From the NCBI GenBank assembly GCA_003567135.1, contig PXAI01000332.1, positions 1 through 42,512 of the forward strand: DNA of 42,512 nucleotides, in the 5' to 3' direction. The notes under the pieces are model-generated. The model did no database searches, was not told the origin of the DNA, and saw only the letters and a list, made by a program, of their open reading frames with translations. This DNA is from Balneolia bacterium. Lineage in GTDB: Bacteria > Bacteroidota > Rhodothermia > Balneolales > Cyclonatronaceae. Of the stretch, positions 34,084 to 42,512 are shown piece by piece; the first letter of the stretch is position 1, and each line of letters starts with the position of its first letter. The translations under genes were made by a program, and so were the position numbers.

Positions 34084-35388
34084 TCAGATCGTTACAAAAT
34101 CGTAGAGAGGAAACCGTTCGCACAGCGCTTTTACATCGCGGATGACCTGCTCCTGTAGGTCTGTGTCCTCTGGTTTGGAAAGAACCTTGTCCATCAGTTC
34201 CACGATGTAGCCAAACTCATCTGGCCCCATTCCGCGGGTGGTCATGGCCGGTGTTCCGATCCGGATTCCGGAGGTTACAAACGGGCTTTGGGTATCGAAC
34301 GGCACCATATTTTTATTTACGGTGATTTCTGCATTTCCAAGCGCGTTTTCTGCAATTTTACCGGTCAGGTTTTTATTGCGCAGGTCAACCAGAACGAGGT
34401 GATTATCGGTGCCACCGCTGACTACTTTATAACCGAGCTCGGTAAAGCGGTTCGCCATAGCTTTGGCGTTGTCGATCACTTTTTTCTGGTAGGACACAAA
34501 CTCAGGACGCAGCGCTTCGCCGAACGCAACTGCTTTTGCGGCAATAACGTGCATCAGCGGGCCGCCCTGCGTGCCGGGGAATACGGCGCCGTCGAGCAGT
34601 TCGCTCCACATTTTTACGCGACCGGATTTCGGGGCTACTTTCCCGAGTGAATTTTCGGAGTCGCGACCTTTCAAAATGATACCACCACGTGGCCCGCGCA
34701 GCGTTTTGTGTGTGGTTGAGGTAACCACATCACACCAGGGGAGCGGATCGTTGAGCAGTTTTGCGGCGATCAGGCCGGCGGTGTGCGCCATATCCATCCA
34801 GAGGAATGCGCCAACCTCATCGGCGATTTCGCGGAACGCTTCGTAATCAATATCCCGCGGATACGCCGAGGCGCCAATGCTGATCATCTTTGGATTCACC
34901 TCTTTCGCCTTTTCGCGAATCCGGTTCATATCCAGCTTGCCGGTTTCTTTTTCCACGCCGTAAAAATGCGCGTCGTACAGAATCCCGCTGAAGTTAACGG
35001 GTGAACCGTGCGTGAGGTGGCCGCCATGCGAGAGATCGAACCCCAGAAGCTTGTCGCCGGGATTCATAAACGTGAGATAAACAGCCGCATTTGCCTGTGC
35101 GCCCGAGTGGGGCTGAACGTTTGCCCAGTCGGCACCAAAAAGCTGCTTCAGGCGATCACGGGCGATATCCTCAACAACATCTACAAATTTACAGCCGCCG
35201 TAGTAGCGTTTTCCGGGAAGGCCTTCAGCATACTTGTTCGTAAGCGTGCTGCCCATCGCTTCCATCACCGCTTTTGATGCGAAATTCTCGGAAGCAATCA
35301 GTTCCACGTTGTGATTCTGACGCTCGGTTTCCTTTTCAATAAGGTTGAAAACTTCCGGATCCTGAATATTGAGTCTGTTGTTGATCAT
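34084..35388 (-). CDS. glyA: Serine hydroxymethyltransferase
   Basis: A 434-residue PLP enzyme that converts serine and tetrahydrofolate to glycine and methylene-tetrahydrofolate. The PLP lysine is Lys228 in VTSTTHKTLRGPRGG. Other motifs are ELIASENFAS (29-38), NKYAEGLPGKRYYGG (51-65), VQPHSGAQAN (91-100) and WMDMAHTAGL (197-206). Length is normal. It is the middle of a close minus-strand run: 22 bases after rpiB and six before tatC. The folate link pairs functionally with folC elsewhere in the window. Confidence 0.97.
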   Translation of the reverse strand: MINNRLNIQDPEVFNLIEKETERQNHNVELIASENFASKAVMEAMGSTLTNKYAEGLPGKRYYGGCKFVDVVEDIARDRLKQLFGADWANVQPHSGAQANAAVYLTFMNPGDKLLGFDLSHGGHLTHGSPVNFSGILYDAHFYGVEKETGKLDMNRIREKAKEVNPKMISIGASAYPRDIDYEAFREIADEVGAFLWMDMAHTAGLIAAKLLNDPLPWCDVVTSTTHKTLRGPRGGIILKGRDSENSLGKVAPKSGRVKMWSELLDGAVFPGTQGGPLMHVIAAKAVAFGEALRPEFVSYQKKVIDNAKAMANRFTELGYKVVSGGTDNHLVLVDLRNKNLTGKIAENALGNAEITVNKNMVPFDTQSPFVTSGIRIGTPAMTTRGMGPDEFGYIVELMDKVLSKPEDTDLQEQVIRDVKALCERFPLYDFVTI

Positions 35389-35410
35389 GGTGAGTCAGTA
35401 ATTTCTGAGT

Positions 35411-35842
35411 TTATTCGCATTTGATTTTATTCACGCGGCGTCCGTGGCGTCCGCCTTCAAATTCGGTATCGAGCCAGGTTTCCACAATAACGCGCGCTTC
35501 ATCGGCCGATAGAAATCTTCCCGGGATGCAAAGCACGTTGGAATCGTTGTGTTTGCGGGATAATGAAGCAATTTCCTTTTCCCAGGCAAGCGCCGCGCGA
35601 ACGCCCGGATACTTGTTGGCCGTCATGCTCATTCCCTGTCCTGATCCGCACACGAGAATTCCGCGCTCGTATTCATTTTCTGAAACTGCTCCGGACACAA
35701 GTTTGGCGAAGTCGGGATAGTCAACCGATTCTTCACTGTGCGTGCCGTAATCAACGGCCATTAAGCCGCGTTCTTCAAGGATTTTTTTGATGATTTCCTT
35801 GGTTTCAAAGCCGGCATGATCTGATGCAATTGGTATAATCAT
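35411..35842 (-). CDS. rpiB: Ribose-5-phosphate isomerase B
   Basis: A 143-residue enzyme interconverting ribose-5-phosphate and ribulose-5-phosphate in the pentose phosphate pathway. IASDHAGFETK (5-15) with Asp8 and His9, the catalytic Cys65 in GILVCGSGQGMSM, and the AALAWE and NDSNVLCIPGRFL segments match the RpiB/LacAB family. Cysteine at position 65 indicates the RpiB type acting on ribose rather than the threonine-containing variants. It is followed closely by glyA. Confidence 0.95.
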   Translation of the reverse strand: MIIPIASDHAGFETKEIIKKILEERGLMAVDYGTHSEESVDYPDFAKLVSGAVSENEYERGILVCGSGQGMSMTANKYPGVRAALAWEKEIASLSRKHNDSNVLCIPGRFLSADEARVIVETWLDTEFEGGRHGRRVNKIKCE

Positions 35843-35932
35843 AGTCTTTAATTTAAGGCTATTTCCGACGATTCAGAAGTAAGAATCTGTGAAAAGCGAA
35901 TCTGCCGGTAACGATGATTATTCCGGTGGATT

Positions 35933-36910
35933 TCAGGGCAGATCCGGAAAATCGATAAAGACTTCAAACGATATTCCCGAGCGGCTGGCAAACACGCCGA
36001 TGCCGCCATCCACATTCCAGAGCACGTTTTCGATCTGGCCGGGAGAAAGGGTGGAACCTCCGCCCTGAATGTTCACAGAGCGCTGATAATCGTAGAGGTT
36101 GTCATCAATGGTGTAAATGGAAAGCTCGTTTGGCCCGAAATAGGCAATACCAATCCAGGGATATTTCAGAGTAAGGCTTCCATCGGGATTGGTATCGTAG
36201 TTGCCCTCATTCACGATTCCGGATGAAACGCGTACAAACTCGCCTTCTTCACTGTCCTGATCATCCCAGAACGGTGTAAGCGGGAAATTATCGGGATCAA
36301 GAGCCAGAGCTGAGGCCACGAAAATGCTCTGGCGGCCGGGATAATTTCCGGGGATGAAAGTCGCCTCAAACTGATCTGCACCCTGATAAACAAGGTCCGT
36401 GTTATTTACTTCAAGAAGCTGAATGGCCGGCGGAACCAGCGTTGTTGCGGTGATTCGCTCGTTTTCTTGCGCCAGATTTGTGATTTCCAGTTTATACATT
36501 CTCAGCGGCTTCACGACGGCGGTGGTGTCGTCAGCAAAATAATGTCCGCGGGTGAGGTCTGACTCGGAATACGAGTAGGTCGTTTCCACGCTGCCATCAG
36601 GATCAAGCAGATGAACTTGCACATCCGCGCCGCTTACGGCCACATCCTCAAAACGATAGGTTTCAAAGAATGGCACGGTCGTCGAAAGCTTGATCTTGGC
36701 GAGGGGTTCATCGCTGGTAAAAAAGGATTCGATTACGTATTGCTCCACGTAGTCATCCTGCTCATACAGATCGCAGCCGGCGACCAGCCACATCAGCAGA
36801 AAGCCAAAAATAAAGAGGCCCATGCGGCGGACAATGCTTTCCACAAAAAGCCGGTTCTGAAACCAGCCGGGAGATTTTTTTGTGTGGGGTGATGAAGTTG
36901 CAGTTTTCAT
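35933..36910 (-). CDS. DUF4249-family lipoprotein paired with TonB receptor
   Basis: A 325-residue lipoprotein. The signal is unusually long, with a basic and polar stretch before MGLFIFGFLLMWLVAGC (Cys46); an internal start at Met30 (36823) would give a normal signal peptide. The mature chain is beta-rich and begins YVEQYVIESFFTSDEPL, typical of DUF4249 proteins, which sit next to TonB receptors in many Bacteroidota. It follows the receptor by 13 bases, so they are one operon. It probably works as a surface partner of the receptor, comparable in placement to SusD though unrelated in sequence. The substrate is unknown. Confidence 0.8.
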   Translation of the reverse strand: MKTATSSPHTKKSPGWFQNRLFVESIVRRMGLFIFGFLLMWLVAGCDLYEQDDYVEQYVIESFFTSDEPLAKIKLSTTVPFFETYRFEDVAVSGADVQVHLLDPDGSVETTYSYSESDLTRGHYFADDTTAVVKPLRMYKLEITNLAQENERITATTLVPPAIQLLEVNNTDLVYQGADQFEATFIPGNYPGRQSIFVASALALDPDNFPLTPFWDDQDSEEGEFVRVSSGIVNEGNYDTNPDGSLTLKYPWIGIAYFGPNELSIYTIDDNLYDYQRSVNIQGGGSTLSPGQIENVLWNVDGGIGVFASRSGISFEVFIDFPDLP

Positions 36911-36923
36911 TTCTCGTTAATGA

Positions 36924-39182
36924 TCAAAAATTTACGGTATAGGTAACAGATGGAACAATGGGAAGCATCCTGACTTCCTCGCGTCTGACCGGGTTTTCGT
37001 CGAAGTCGAACTGGTAGAACCAGACGTTCCGTCTCGAATAGGCGTTGATCAGCTGGAGCTGAAGTTCAGAATCTCCGAGGTTGAAGAACCGGCTGTAGTA
37101 GGTAAACCCGATATCCAGGCGATGGTATGCCGGGAGCCGGGAGGCGTTCACTTTTCCTACGATAATCGGATCGTCGGGCTGGGTACCAAAGGGATTATCA
37201 ACCTGGGTGCGGCCCAGCGGCTGCGTGTAGCTTTGGCCCGTTGCATAATTGAATACGGCGGTTGCCATCCAATTATTACTCAGATTGTAATTCAGCACAA
37301 CATTTACATCGTGAATCCGATCGTATTTTGGCGGATAAAAATTATCGTTGTTGAACGTCGGGAATTTGCGGCGCGTGGTGCCCCAGGTGTATCCGATAAA
37401 TCCGTTGATCTTACCGGTGGTTCGCTGAAGCAGAATTTCCGCGCCGTAGGCAAATCCTTCACCAAACCGGAAGAGTTCGCTGTAGTCGAGCCCTGCGGTG
37501 TCTGGAATGCGGGGATCAAGTTCAAACAACTCGTTCATGGTCCGGTAAAAAAGCTCGAACTCCACGTTCAGGTTACGGCGGGGATTCCATTTTACGCCGG
37601 CCACGAACTGATCGCCCCAGGACGGTGGCACGCCGTCGTCGGTGAGCAGCCAGACGTCAAATCCGGAGAACGCTTCGTTTGTGATAAGCGAGAGGAACTG
37701 ATAGTGACGGCCATAGGCCGTTTGCAGCCTCACATTATCGGCGGCGCGATATTCAAGCTGAAGACGGGGCTCAAGCCGGGAAAAATCTCCGCTGGTGTAG
37801 TAGCTGGCCCGCAATCCCGCGTTTACGCTCCACCGGGGGAGGAATCGCCAGTTATCCTGAATGTATCCGCTGAAATACTGCGACTCAATTCTGGGAGACT
37901 GTGTGGTTAATCCGTCGAACGAATCCTCAAGTTTCAGCAAGATGTTTCCGGCCCATAATCCCGCTTTTACGGTGTGATTTTGTCCTGGTGTCCATTCCAG
38001 ATCTGTTTTGATGGAGAAATCATTAACCGTGTTTCTGCGCTTGATTTCGGTTCCGCCAAACTCAAACTGCGGCCGGTTGAAGTAACGTGATCCGGTGAGC
38101 GTAACCCTGGCAAACAGGTCGCTCGAAACGATTCGGGTATAATTTGCGCTTCCGGTCAGGTTTCCGTAGTTCAGTTTCAGAAGCAGATCATCGGCAGCGG
38201 GAAAAACAACGTCATCCATCCCCGAATAAAAAGTAAAGCTGAGGCGGTCATTCTGGCTCAGGTCGTAGTTCACACGACCGTTGATGTCGTAAAAGTAGAA
38301 GGAATCGGGGATGTTATCCACGCTGCTTCGAAGTGCCCAAAGTACAGGCTCGAGCGTAGAGCGGCGCGCGGTGAACATGTATGATCCGCCGGAATAGGGG
38401 CCTTCCATGGATGCCCGTGAGGATAACAATCCCACGCTGGCCGTTCCGCGCGTTTCGTTTCGGTTACCATCTTTGTTGTACAGATCGACCACAGATCCGA
38501 TCCTTCCGCCGAATTCTGCCGGGAACGCGCCTTTGTAAACGCGGGCGTCGCGAATGGCATCCGGGTTGAAGGTTGAGAAAAATCCGAAGAAGTGCGTCGG
38601 ATTGTAAACGGTGGTGTTATCGAGCAGAATGAGCGTCTGATCCGGACTGCCGCCACGAATGTAGAGGCCGGATGAGAAATCGGAAGCGGCTTTGATCCCC
38701 GGAAGCAGTTGCAGCGAGCGAAATACATCAGCCTGAAGCACGGCGGGCACGTCTTTAATTAACCGTGTTGGCAGGGTGGCAACTCCAACCGCCTGACGCT
38801 CTTCGAGATCGAATGAGTCGGTGGTAACTACCACATCGTCCAGATCAACGCCGGTTTCAGTCATCTCAAAATTAATGCGAAGCGTTTCACCGGCTTCGAG
38901 TGTTACTTCGGTTCGCTGCGATTCGAATCCGATAAAGCTGGCAACGAGCGTGTAGGTGCCGGGCTGCAGCCGGGAAAGCGTGTAGAATCCGCTCTGGTTG
39001 GTGGTGGTTCCGGTTGTGGTTCCTTCAATAACCACGTTGGCTCCCCAGATGGATTCACCGGTTGCTCGCTCGGTAACGGTGCCGTTTACGGTGGCTCTTT
39101 GTGATGATTGTGAGAATGCCGGATCGGAAAAAATCATCCCGGAAAAAATAAGGGCGATTGCCGGCAGCATTAGTTTGAACAT
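36924..39182 (-). CDS. TonB-dependent receptor with carboxypeptidase-like N-domain
   Basis: A 752-residue outer membrane receptor. The signal peptide ends near AFSQ (about residue 24). A CarboxypepD-reg-like domain (about 28-115, VNGTVTERATGESIWGANV) is followed by a plug with LQLLPGIKAASDFSSGLYIRG and the VVDLYNKDGN end, then the beta-barrel finishing in VPSVTYTVNF. It is shorter than the SusC protein, and lacks the SusC-type NSR/GVPI hallmark, fitting the DUF4249-linked receptor type. It is the first gene of the minus-strand unit and has a 263-base divergent region before nfeD. The transported ligand cannot be inferred. Confidence 0.92.
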   Translation of the reverse strand: MFKLMLPAIALIFSGMIFSDPAFSQSSQRATVNGTVTERATGESIWGANVVIEGTTTGTTTNQSGFYTLSRLQPGTYTLVASFIGFESQRTEVTLEAGETLRINFEMTETGVDLDDVVVTTDSFDLEERQAVGVATLPTRLIKDVPAVLQADVFRSLQLLPGIKAASDFSSGLYIRGGSPDQTLILLDNTTVYNPTHFFGFFSTFNPDAIRDARVYKGAFPAEFGGRIGSVVDLYNKDGNRNETRGTASVGLLSSRASMEGPYSGGSYMFTARRSTLEPVLWALRSSVDNIPDSFYFYDINGRVNYDLSQNDRLSFTFYSGMDDVVFPAADDLLLKLNYGNLTGSANYTRIVSSDLFARVTLTGSRYFNRPQFEFGGTEIKRRNTVNDFSIKTDLEWTPGQNHTVKAGLWAGNILLKLEDSFDGLTTQSPRIESQYFSGYIQDNWRFLPRWSVNAGLRASYYTSGDFSRLEPRLQLEYRAADNVRLQTAYGRHYQFLSLITNEAFSGFDVWLLTDDGVPPSWGDQFVAGVKWNPRRNLNVEFELFYRTMNELFELDPRIPDTAGLDYSELFRFGEGFAYGAEILLQRTTGKINGFIGYTWGTTRRKFPTFNNDNFYPPKYDRIHDVNVVLNYNLSNNWMATAVFNYATGQSYTQPLGRTQVDNPFGTQPDDPIIVGKVNASRLPAYHRLDIGFTYYSRFFNLGDSELQLQLINAYSRRNVWFYQFDFDENPVRREEVRMLPIVPSVTYTVNF

Positions 39183-39445
39183 TTACTGAATACTTTGCAG
39201 AATGGATAAAAATTGATGGGGTAAAATGATTTAGCTTGAGAACGTAAGTTTTTGCTAATACGTTTCCGCGAAAAAAAGGATTCCAACTTTTTTTAAAATG
39301 TAACCTTGTAACCTTTTTTTCGTTTCACCGAAGTAAGTAAATCGTGAAAAGTCTCAATTGTCAGGATAAACGAAGGTTAGCTTTGTTTTGTTTTGTTTAT
39401 GACTTTTGCAATATTTCCCAATTACCTTATCACTGAATTTATACC
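39183..39445. promoter_or_regulatory. Divergent promoter region of the TonB receptor and nfeD
   Basis: A 263-base AT-rich gap with tandem GTAACCTT copies (about 39300-39316), a run of T and TTTTG repeats near 39385-39400 before nfeD. These resemble Bacteroidota TTTG boxes, but no pair with good spacing could be fixed. Confidence 0.3.
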
Positions 39446-40813
39446 ATGTTTTCTCGTAATCGCCGCTATTTATTTGTCGGGCCTCTCCTGATTTTTATGC
39501 TGACTTTCGCTTTGGCGGTAGTTTCGCAAAATGCGGAGCAAACAAGATCGGGCCCGGTTTATGTAGTAAAAGTTGAAGGCCTGATTGATAACGGCCTCCA
39601 CAAATACATCCAGCGGGGAATTTCTGCCGCCGAAGCTGACGACGCAGCCGGATTTATCCTGCACATGGATACTTTCGGCGGACTCGTAGATGCAGCCGAT
39701 AAAATACGCAAGAATCTGCTTGATACGGATATTCCGACGGTCACATTTATTGATAAAAATGCCGCATCTGCCGGTGCGCTGATCTCATTTGCGACCGATA
39801 CGATTTTTATGGCGCCCGGTTCATCCATCGGTGCTGCCACTGTAGTTGACGGCGGCGGTCAGAAGGCGGATGAAAAGATGCAGAGCTATATGCGCGGCCT
39901 GATGCGGTCTACGGCTGAGGCAACAGGCAGAAACGCGAGAATCGCCGAAGCGATGGTGGATGAGTCTATTGAGATTGAGGGTGTAATTCCTGCGGGAAAA
40001 CTTCTTACCCTCAGCACTTCCGAGGCCGTTGAACTCGGTATGGCGGACGGAAGAAAATACAGCCTGGATGATGTAGTTGATGAGATGGGCTGGTCAGAAA
40101 ATCAGCTGATTGTCGTTCAGGAAACCACGCAGGAGCGTATTCTGAGATTTTTTGCCAATCCGGTGATGAGCAGTATTCTCATGCTGATGATGCTCGGCGG
40201 CCTGTATTTTGAACTGCAGAGTCCGGGCGTTGGATTTCCCGGCGCGATGGCAACTGTTGGCGCGCTCATGTTTTTTGCCCCGCTCTATATTATGGGTTTT
40301 GCACAGCCGTGGGAAATCATGGTATTTTTCCTCGGGGTCATATTGATAGTGATAGAAATATTTTTCCTTCCCGGGTTTGGTATATCCGGGATACTTGGGG
40401 TAACATTGCTTATATTCAGTCTGGTCGTTTCCATGATTGGAAATGTTGGATTTAGCTTTCCCGGCCTGGAGCACATGAACCGCGCAATCTGGACCATGGC
40501 AATTACCATGATTTTAGGTATGTTGATGATGTTCTCTCTCGGGAAATATTTACCTCATAACCGTATGTTCAGTAAACTCATTTTAGTGGATTCCATGAGC
40601 AAGGAATCCGGATATAATTCGAATAACAATACCGACGATTACCTCGGCAAGGAAGGTATCGCGCTTACACCGCTGCGTCCGGCCGGAACCGCCATAATCG
40701 ACGACCAGCGCGTGGATGTGGTAACGCAGGGTGATTACATCGAAAACGGTGCCCGGATTAAAGTCGTAAACACGACTTCCAGCCGTGTTGTAGTTACACG
40801 CGCACGCGCCTGA
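39446..40813 (+). CDS. nfeD: NfeD-family membrane serine protease
   Basis: A 455-residue membrane protein of the NfeD long type: a signal anchor, a ClpP-like protease domain (about 38-235) and several membrane segments followed by a small OB-fold domain at the C-terminus (about 385-455). The nucleophile is Ser108 in NAASAGALIS, and a nearby lysine (Lys140 or Lys144) is the likely partner. NfeD proteins work with flotillin-like FloA, the next gene, in membrane quality control and lipid-domain organisation. The two genes are separated by 104 bases and probably form one operon ending at the terminator near 41950. Confidence 0.93.
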   Translation: MFSRNRRYLFVGPLLIFMLTFALAVVSQNAEQTRSGPVYVVKVEGLIDNGLHKYIQRGISAAEADDAAGFILHMDTFGGLVDAADKIRKNLLDTDIPTVTFIDKNAASAGALISFATDTIFMAPGSSIGAATVVDGGGQKADEKMQSYMRGLMRSTAEATGRNARIAEAMVDESIEIEGVIPAGKLLTLSTSEAVELGMADGRKYSLDDVVDEMGWSENQLIVVQETTQERILRFFANPVMSSILMLMMLGGLYFELQSPGVGFPGAMATVGALMFFAPLYIMGFAQPWEIMVFFLGVILIVIEIFFLPGFGISGILGVTLLIFSLVVSMIGNVGFSFPGLEHMNRAIWTMAITMILGMLMMFSLGKYLPHNRMFSKLILVDSMSKESGYNSNNNTDDYLGKEGIALTPLRPAGTAIIDDQRVDVVTQGDYIENGARIKVVNTTSSRVVVTRARA

Positions 40814-40917
40814 TCACGGTATGATTTTATTCACAAACGTTCTATTTTAGGCTGACATCAGAGCCCGGGAATTCCCGCGTGATTTTTAAACAATTTATTT
40901 AACAGGTTTAACCAAAC

Positions 40918-41931
40918 ATGGAAGAACTCTTACCATTATTTTTTATCGGCTTCTCGCTGATATTTGTATTTGTATTTTTTTACTACGTACCAATCGGGCT
41001 GTGGATCACGGCATACTTCTCAGGCGTTAAGATTTCAATTTTTTCTGATCTGGTAGGTATGCGTCTTCGTAAAGTGCCGCCGGCTCCGATCATCAAGGCG
41101 TCGATTACTGCGCACAAAGCGGATATCGAGCTCTCCTTACCCAAACTTGAAGCTCATTATCTTGCGGGAGGTAACGTAAATAAAGTGGTTCAGGCTCTCG
41201 TTTCAGCGGATAAAGCCAATCTGGGCCTGACGTTTGAGCGCGCCGCCGCCATCGACCTTGCGGGTCGTGACGTATTCGAGGCTGTGCAGATCTCTGTAAA
41301 CCCGAAAGTAATTCAAACGCCGATCATTACGGCGGTAGCCAAGGATGGTATCCAGGTGAAAGCGAATGCGCGCGTAACTGTTCGTGCCAACCTCGAGCGA
41401 CTCGTCGGTGGTGCTACGGAAGAAACTATCCTGGCGCGTGTTGGTGAAGGTATTGTAACGACGGTAGGTTCTGCGGATGATCACAAAAAAGTACTTGAGA
41501 ATCCGGATCAGATTTCCCGCGTGGTACTCGACCGGGGACTTGACAGCGGTACAGCCTTTGAAATTCTCTCCATTGATATTGCCGACGTGGATGTCGGAAG
41601 CAACATTGGTGCCGCGCTTCAGATCGATCAGGCTGAAGCTGATCTGAAAGTAGCCCGTGCGAAAGCCGAGGAGCGTCGCGCTATGGCCGTTGCCGCCGAG
41701 CAGGAAAACAAGGCGAAGATCGAAGAGATGCGCGCCAAAGTTGTTCAGGCCGAAGCAGAAGTACCAAAAGCGATTGCCGAAGCTTTCAGAACCGGAAATC
41801 TTGGCGTGATGGATTATTACAACATGAAGAACGTTATTTCCGATACGGATATGCGTGATTCCATTGCCAAAGGCGCCGAGCCGCAGCGCAAAGGCGAGGA
41901 AGAAGACAAGCCAAGACGCAACAGAAAATAA
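40918..41931 (+). CDS. floA: Flotillin-like protein FloA (YqfA family)
   Basis: A 337-residue membrane-associated protein. A short N-terminal hydrophobic hairpin (about 5-32) is followed by the flotillin/PHB-type domain (about 45-200, with KADIELSLPKLEAHYLAGG and VKANARVTVRANLERLVGG) and an Ala/Glu-rich coiled coil (about 225-285, VARAKAEERRAMAVAAEQEN). Such proteins scaffold membrane microdomains, and floA nearly always follows nfeD. Length and start (ATG 40918) are typical of the UPF0365 family. Confidence 0.95.
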   Translation: MEELLPLFFIGFSLIFVFVFFYYVPIGLWITAYFSGVKISIFSDLVGMRLRKVPPAPIIKASITAHKADIELSLPKLEAHYLAGGNVNKVVQALVSADKANLGLTFERAAAIDLAGRDVFEAVQISVNPKVIQTPIITAVAKDGIQVKANARVTVRANLERLVGGATEETILARVGEGIVTTVGSADDHKKVLENPDQISRVVLDRGLDSGTAFEILSIDIADVDVGSNIGAALQIDQAEADLKVARAKAEERRAMAVAAEQENKAKIEEMRAKVVQAEAEVPKAIAEAFRTGNLGVMDYYNMKNVISDTDMRDSIAKGAEPQRKGEEEDKPRRNRK

Positions 41932-41946
41932 GTTGCAGGAAATTTA

Positions 41947-41987
41947 AAAAACGGCTGCTCTGGTAATTCGGGGCAGCCGTTTTTTTG
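41947..41987 (+). terminator. Rho-independent terminator after floA
   Basis: Stem ACGGCTGC (41951-41958) paired with GCAGCCGT (41973-41980) around a GC-rich loop, followed by seven T. It lies 15 bases after the floA stop and closes the nfeD-floA unit. Confidence 0.92.
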
Positions 41988-42094
41988 TACCATATATCCG
42001 GCACGCGCCAACAGGGAAACTTATTTGTATAAACTCTGGTTGGTACTTTTTTAGGTTTCAACTCATCCGTGAATAAGATTCCCGAAGATGATAG

Positions 42095-42122
42095 TTAACA
42101 ATATTAGCCGTATCTTATACGT
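42095..42122 (+). promoter_or_regulatory. Possible ssrA promoter
   Basis: TTAACA (42095-42100) and TATACG (42117-42122) are 16 bases apart and lie about 26 bases before the tmRNA 5' end, leaving a short leader for RNase P processing. The boxes are only approximate. Confidence 0.3.
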
Positions 42123-42147
42123 TACACTAACCGCTCTTTGATTTAAT

Positions 42148-42512
42148 GGGGATGTACTTGGTTTCGACGGGATGCGTGGAATCTCAGGTTGCATGTCGAG
42201 TTCCCAGTGGTACTCGTAAAAAACATTGGACTTTAAATTGTAAGTGACAACTCTTACTCTTACCGGATGGCCGCCTAACAGCGCCTCCTGCTCCGTTAGC
42301 TGCCTGCCTGTCGGCGGCTCTCCGAGCATCATACTTTGACGGGCTGGCGCTGCACATCGGCCGGATGTGCTCAGCGCGAGACTTTTCCGGCCTGGTTGAG
42401 TGGCGTCGGGTCAGTCGGCAAACCACTCAGCGAGATTTAACACACTGACTACACATGTAGATACTTGGCGGTTTGCCATTTCGGACCCGGGTTCGACTCC
42501 CGGCATCTCCAC
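42148..42512 (+). ncRNA. ssrA: Transfer-messenger RNA (tmRNA), cut at the window edge
   Basis: The stable RNA that rescues stalled ribosomes together with SmpB. The 5' end GGGGATGTACTTGGTTTCGA and the 3' end ATTTCGGACCCGGGTTCGA then CTCCCGGCATCTCCAC give the tRNA-like half: GGGGATG pairs with CATCTCC as the acceptor stem and GGTTCGACTCC is the T arm. The tag frame ends at TAA 42276-42278 and reads ...SDNSYSYRMAA, close in style to the Rhodothermota tag ending in MAA; the resume codon is near 42240-42245 and cannot be fixed by eye. Pseudoknot-like inverted stretches follow the tag. The last two bases (CA of CCA) lie beyond the window. Confidence 0.95.

Noticed and set aside
37122..37910. 262-codon plus-strand frame opposite the TonB receptor
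   Set aside because: It is antisense to a conserved barrel and has no signal, motif or start signal.
40814..40917. Gap between nfeD and floA as a regulatory site
   Set aside because: It is a short spacer without a hairpin or box; an operon link is simpler.

Overview
The window reads as a chromosomal segment from the Rhodothermota/Balneolota branch of the Bacteroidota supergroup, most likely a Balneolaceae-like bacterium of medium GC. This is inferred from the family mix: three GWxTD-domain lipoproteins, a SusC/SusD pair, a TonB receptor next to a DUF4249 lipoprotein, a protease with a type IX secretion (T9SS) C-terminal tail, a PorW/SprE-like lipoprotein, and a tmRNA tag ending in ...SYSYRMAA. 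No 16S or marker-gene search could be run. No insertion sequence, prophage, CRISPR array, rRNA or tRNA was seen; the only structural RNA is tmRNA at the right edge.

Layout. (1) 1-3131, plus strand: a tightly coupled metal/ion operon. It holds the tail of an ABC ATPase, a metal ABC permease fused to a DtxR/MntR-type regulator domain, a second permease, and two overlapping FluC/CrcB fluoride-channel subunits. (2) 3132-6443, minus: a GWxTD lipoprotein and a T9SS-exported metzincin-like protease with a clear terminator. (3) 6444-7397: a 954-base gene-free stretch with inverted repeats. (4) 7398-12533, plus: a SusC receptor, a SusD lipoprotein and a small Calx-beta-like lipoprotein, closed by a terminator. 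Their codon use differs visibly from the flanks and suggests high expression. (5) 12734-15565: two GWxTD genes facing tail to tail with abutting stops. (6) 15871-24810: pyruvate kinase, a PorW/SprE-like TPR lipoprotein, dihydroorotate dehydrogenase (minus), FolC and Rho. (7) 24811-25384: a gene-free repeat cluster. (8) 25385-31289: SppA (minus), an FAD oxidoreductase, an M50 membrane protease and alanine racemase. (9) 31302-39182, all minus: a degenerate FKBP-like lipoprotein, RimO, TatC, GlyA, RpiB, a DUF4249 lipoprotein and its TonB receptor. (10) 39446-42512, plus: an NfeD/FloA membrane pair and ssrA, which is cut two bases before its expected CCA end.

Most genes are core metabolism or envelope biology. 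The parts deserving a second look are: the permease-regulator fusion with altered sensor residues; the asymmetric FluC pair; a quinone-type PyrD with cysteine where the family normally has serine; two perfect palindromes (32 and 54 bases) that share a 28-base design with compensated arm differences; a duplicated two-hairpin repeat between rho and sppA; and the GWxTD paralogues of unknown function. I did not find a convincing wholly new multi-gene system. The strongest candidates for undescribed biology are the palindrome/repeat elements and the GWxTD family.
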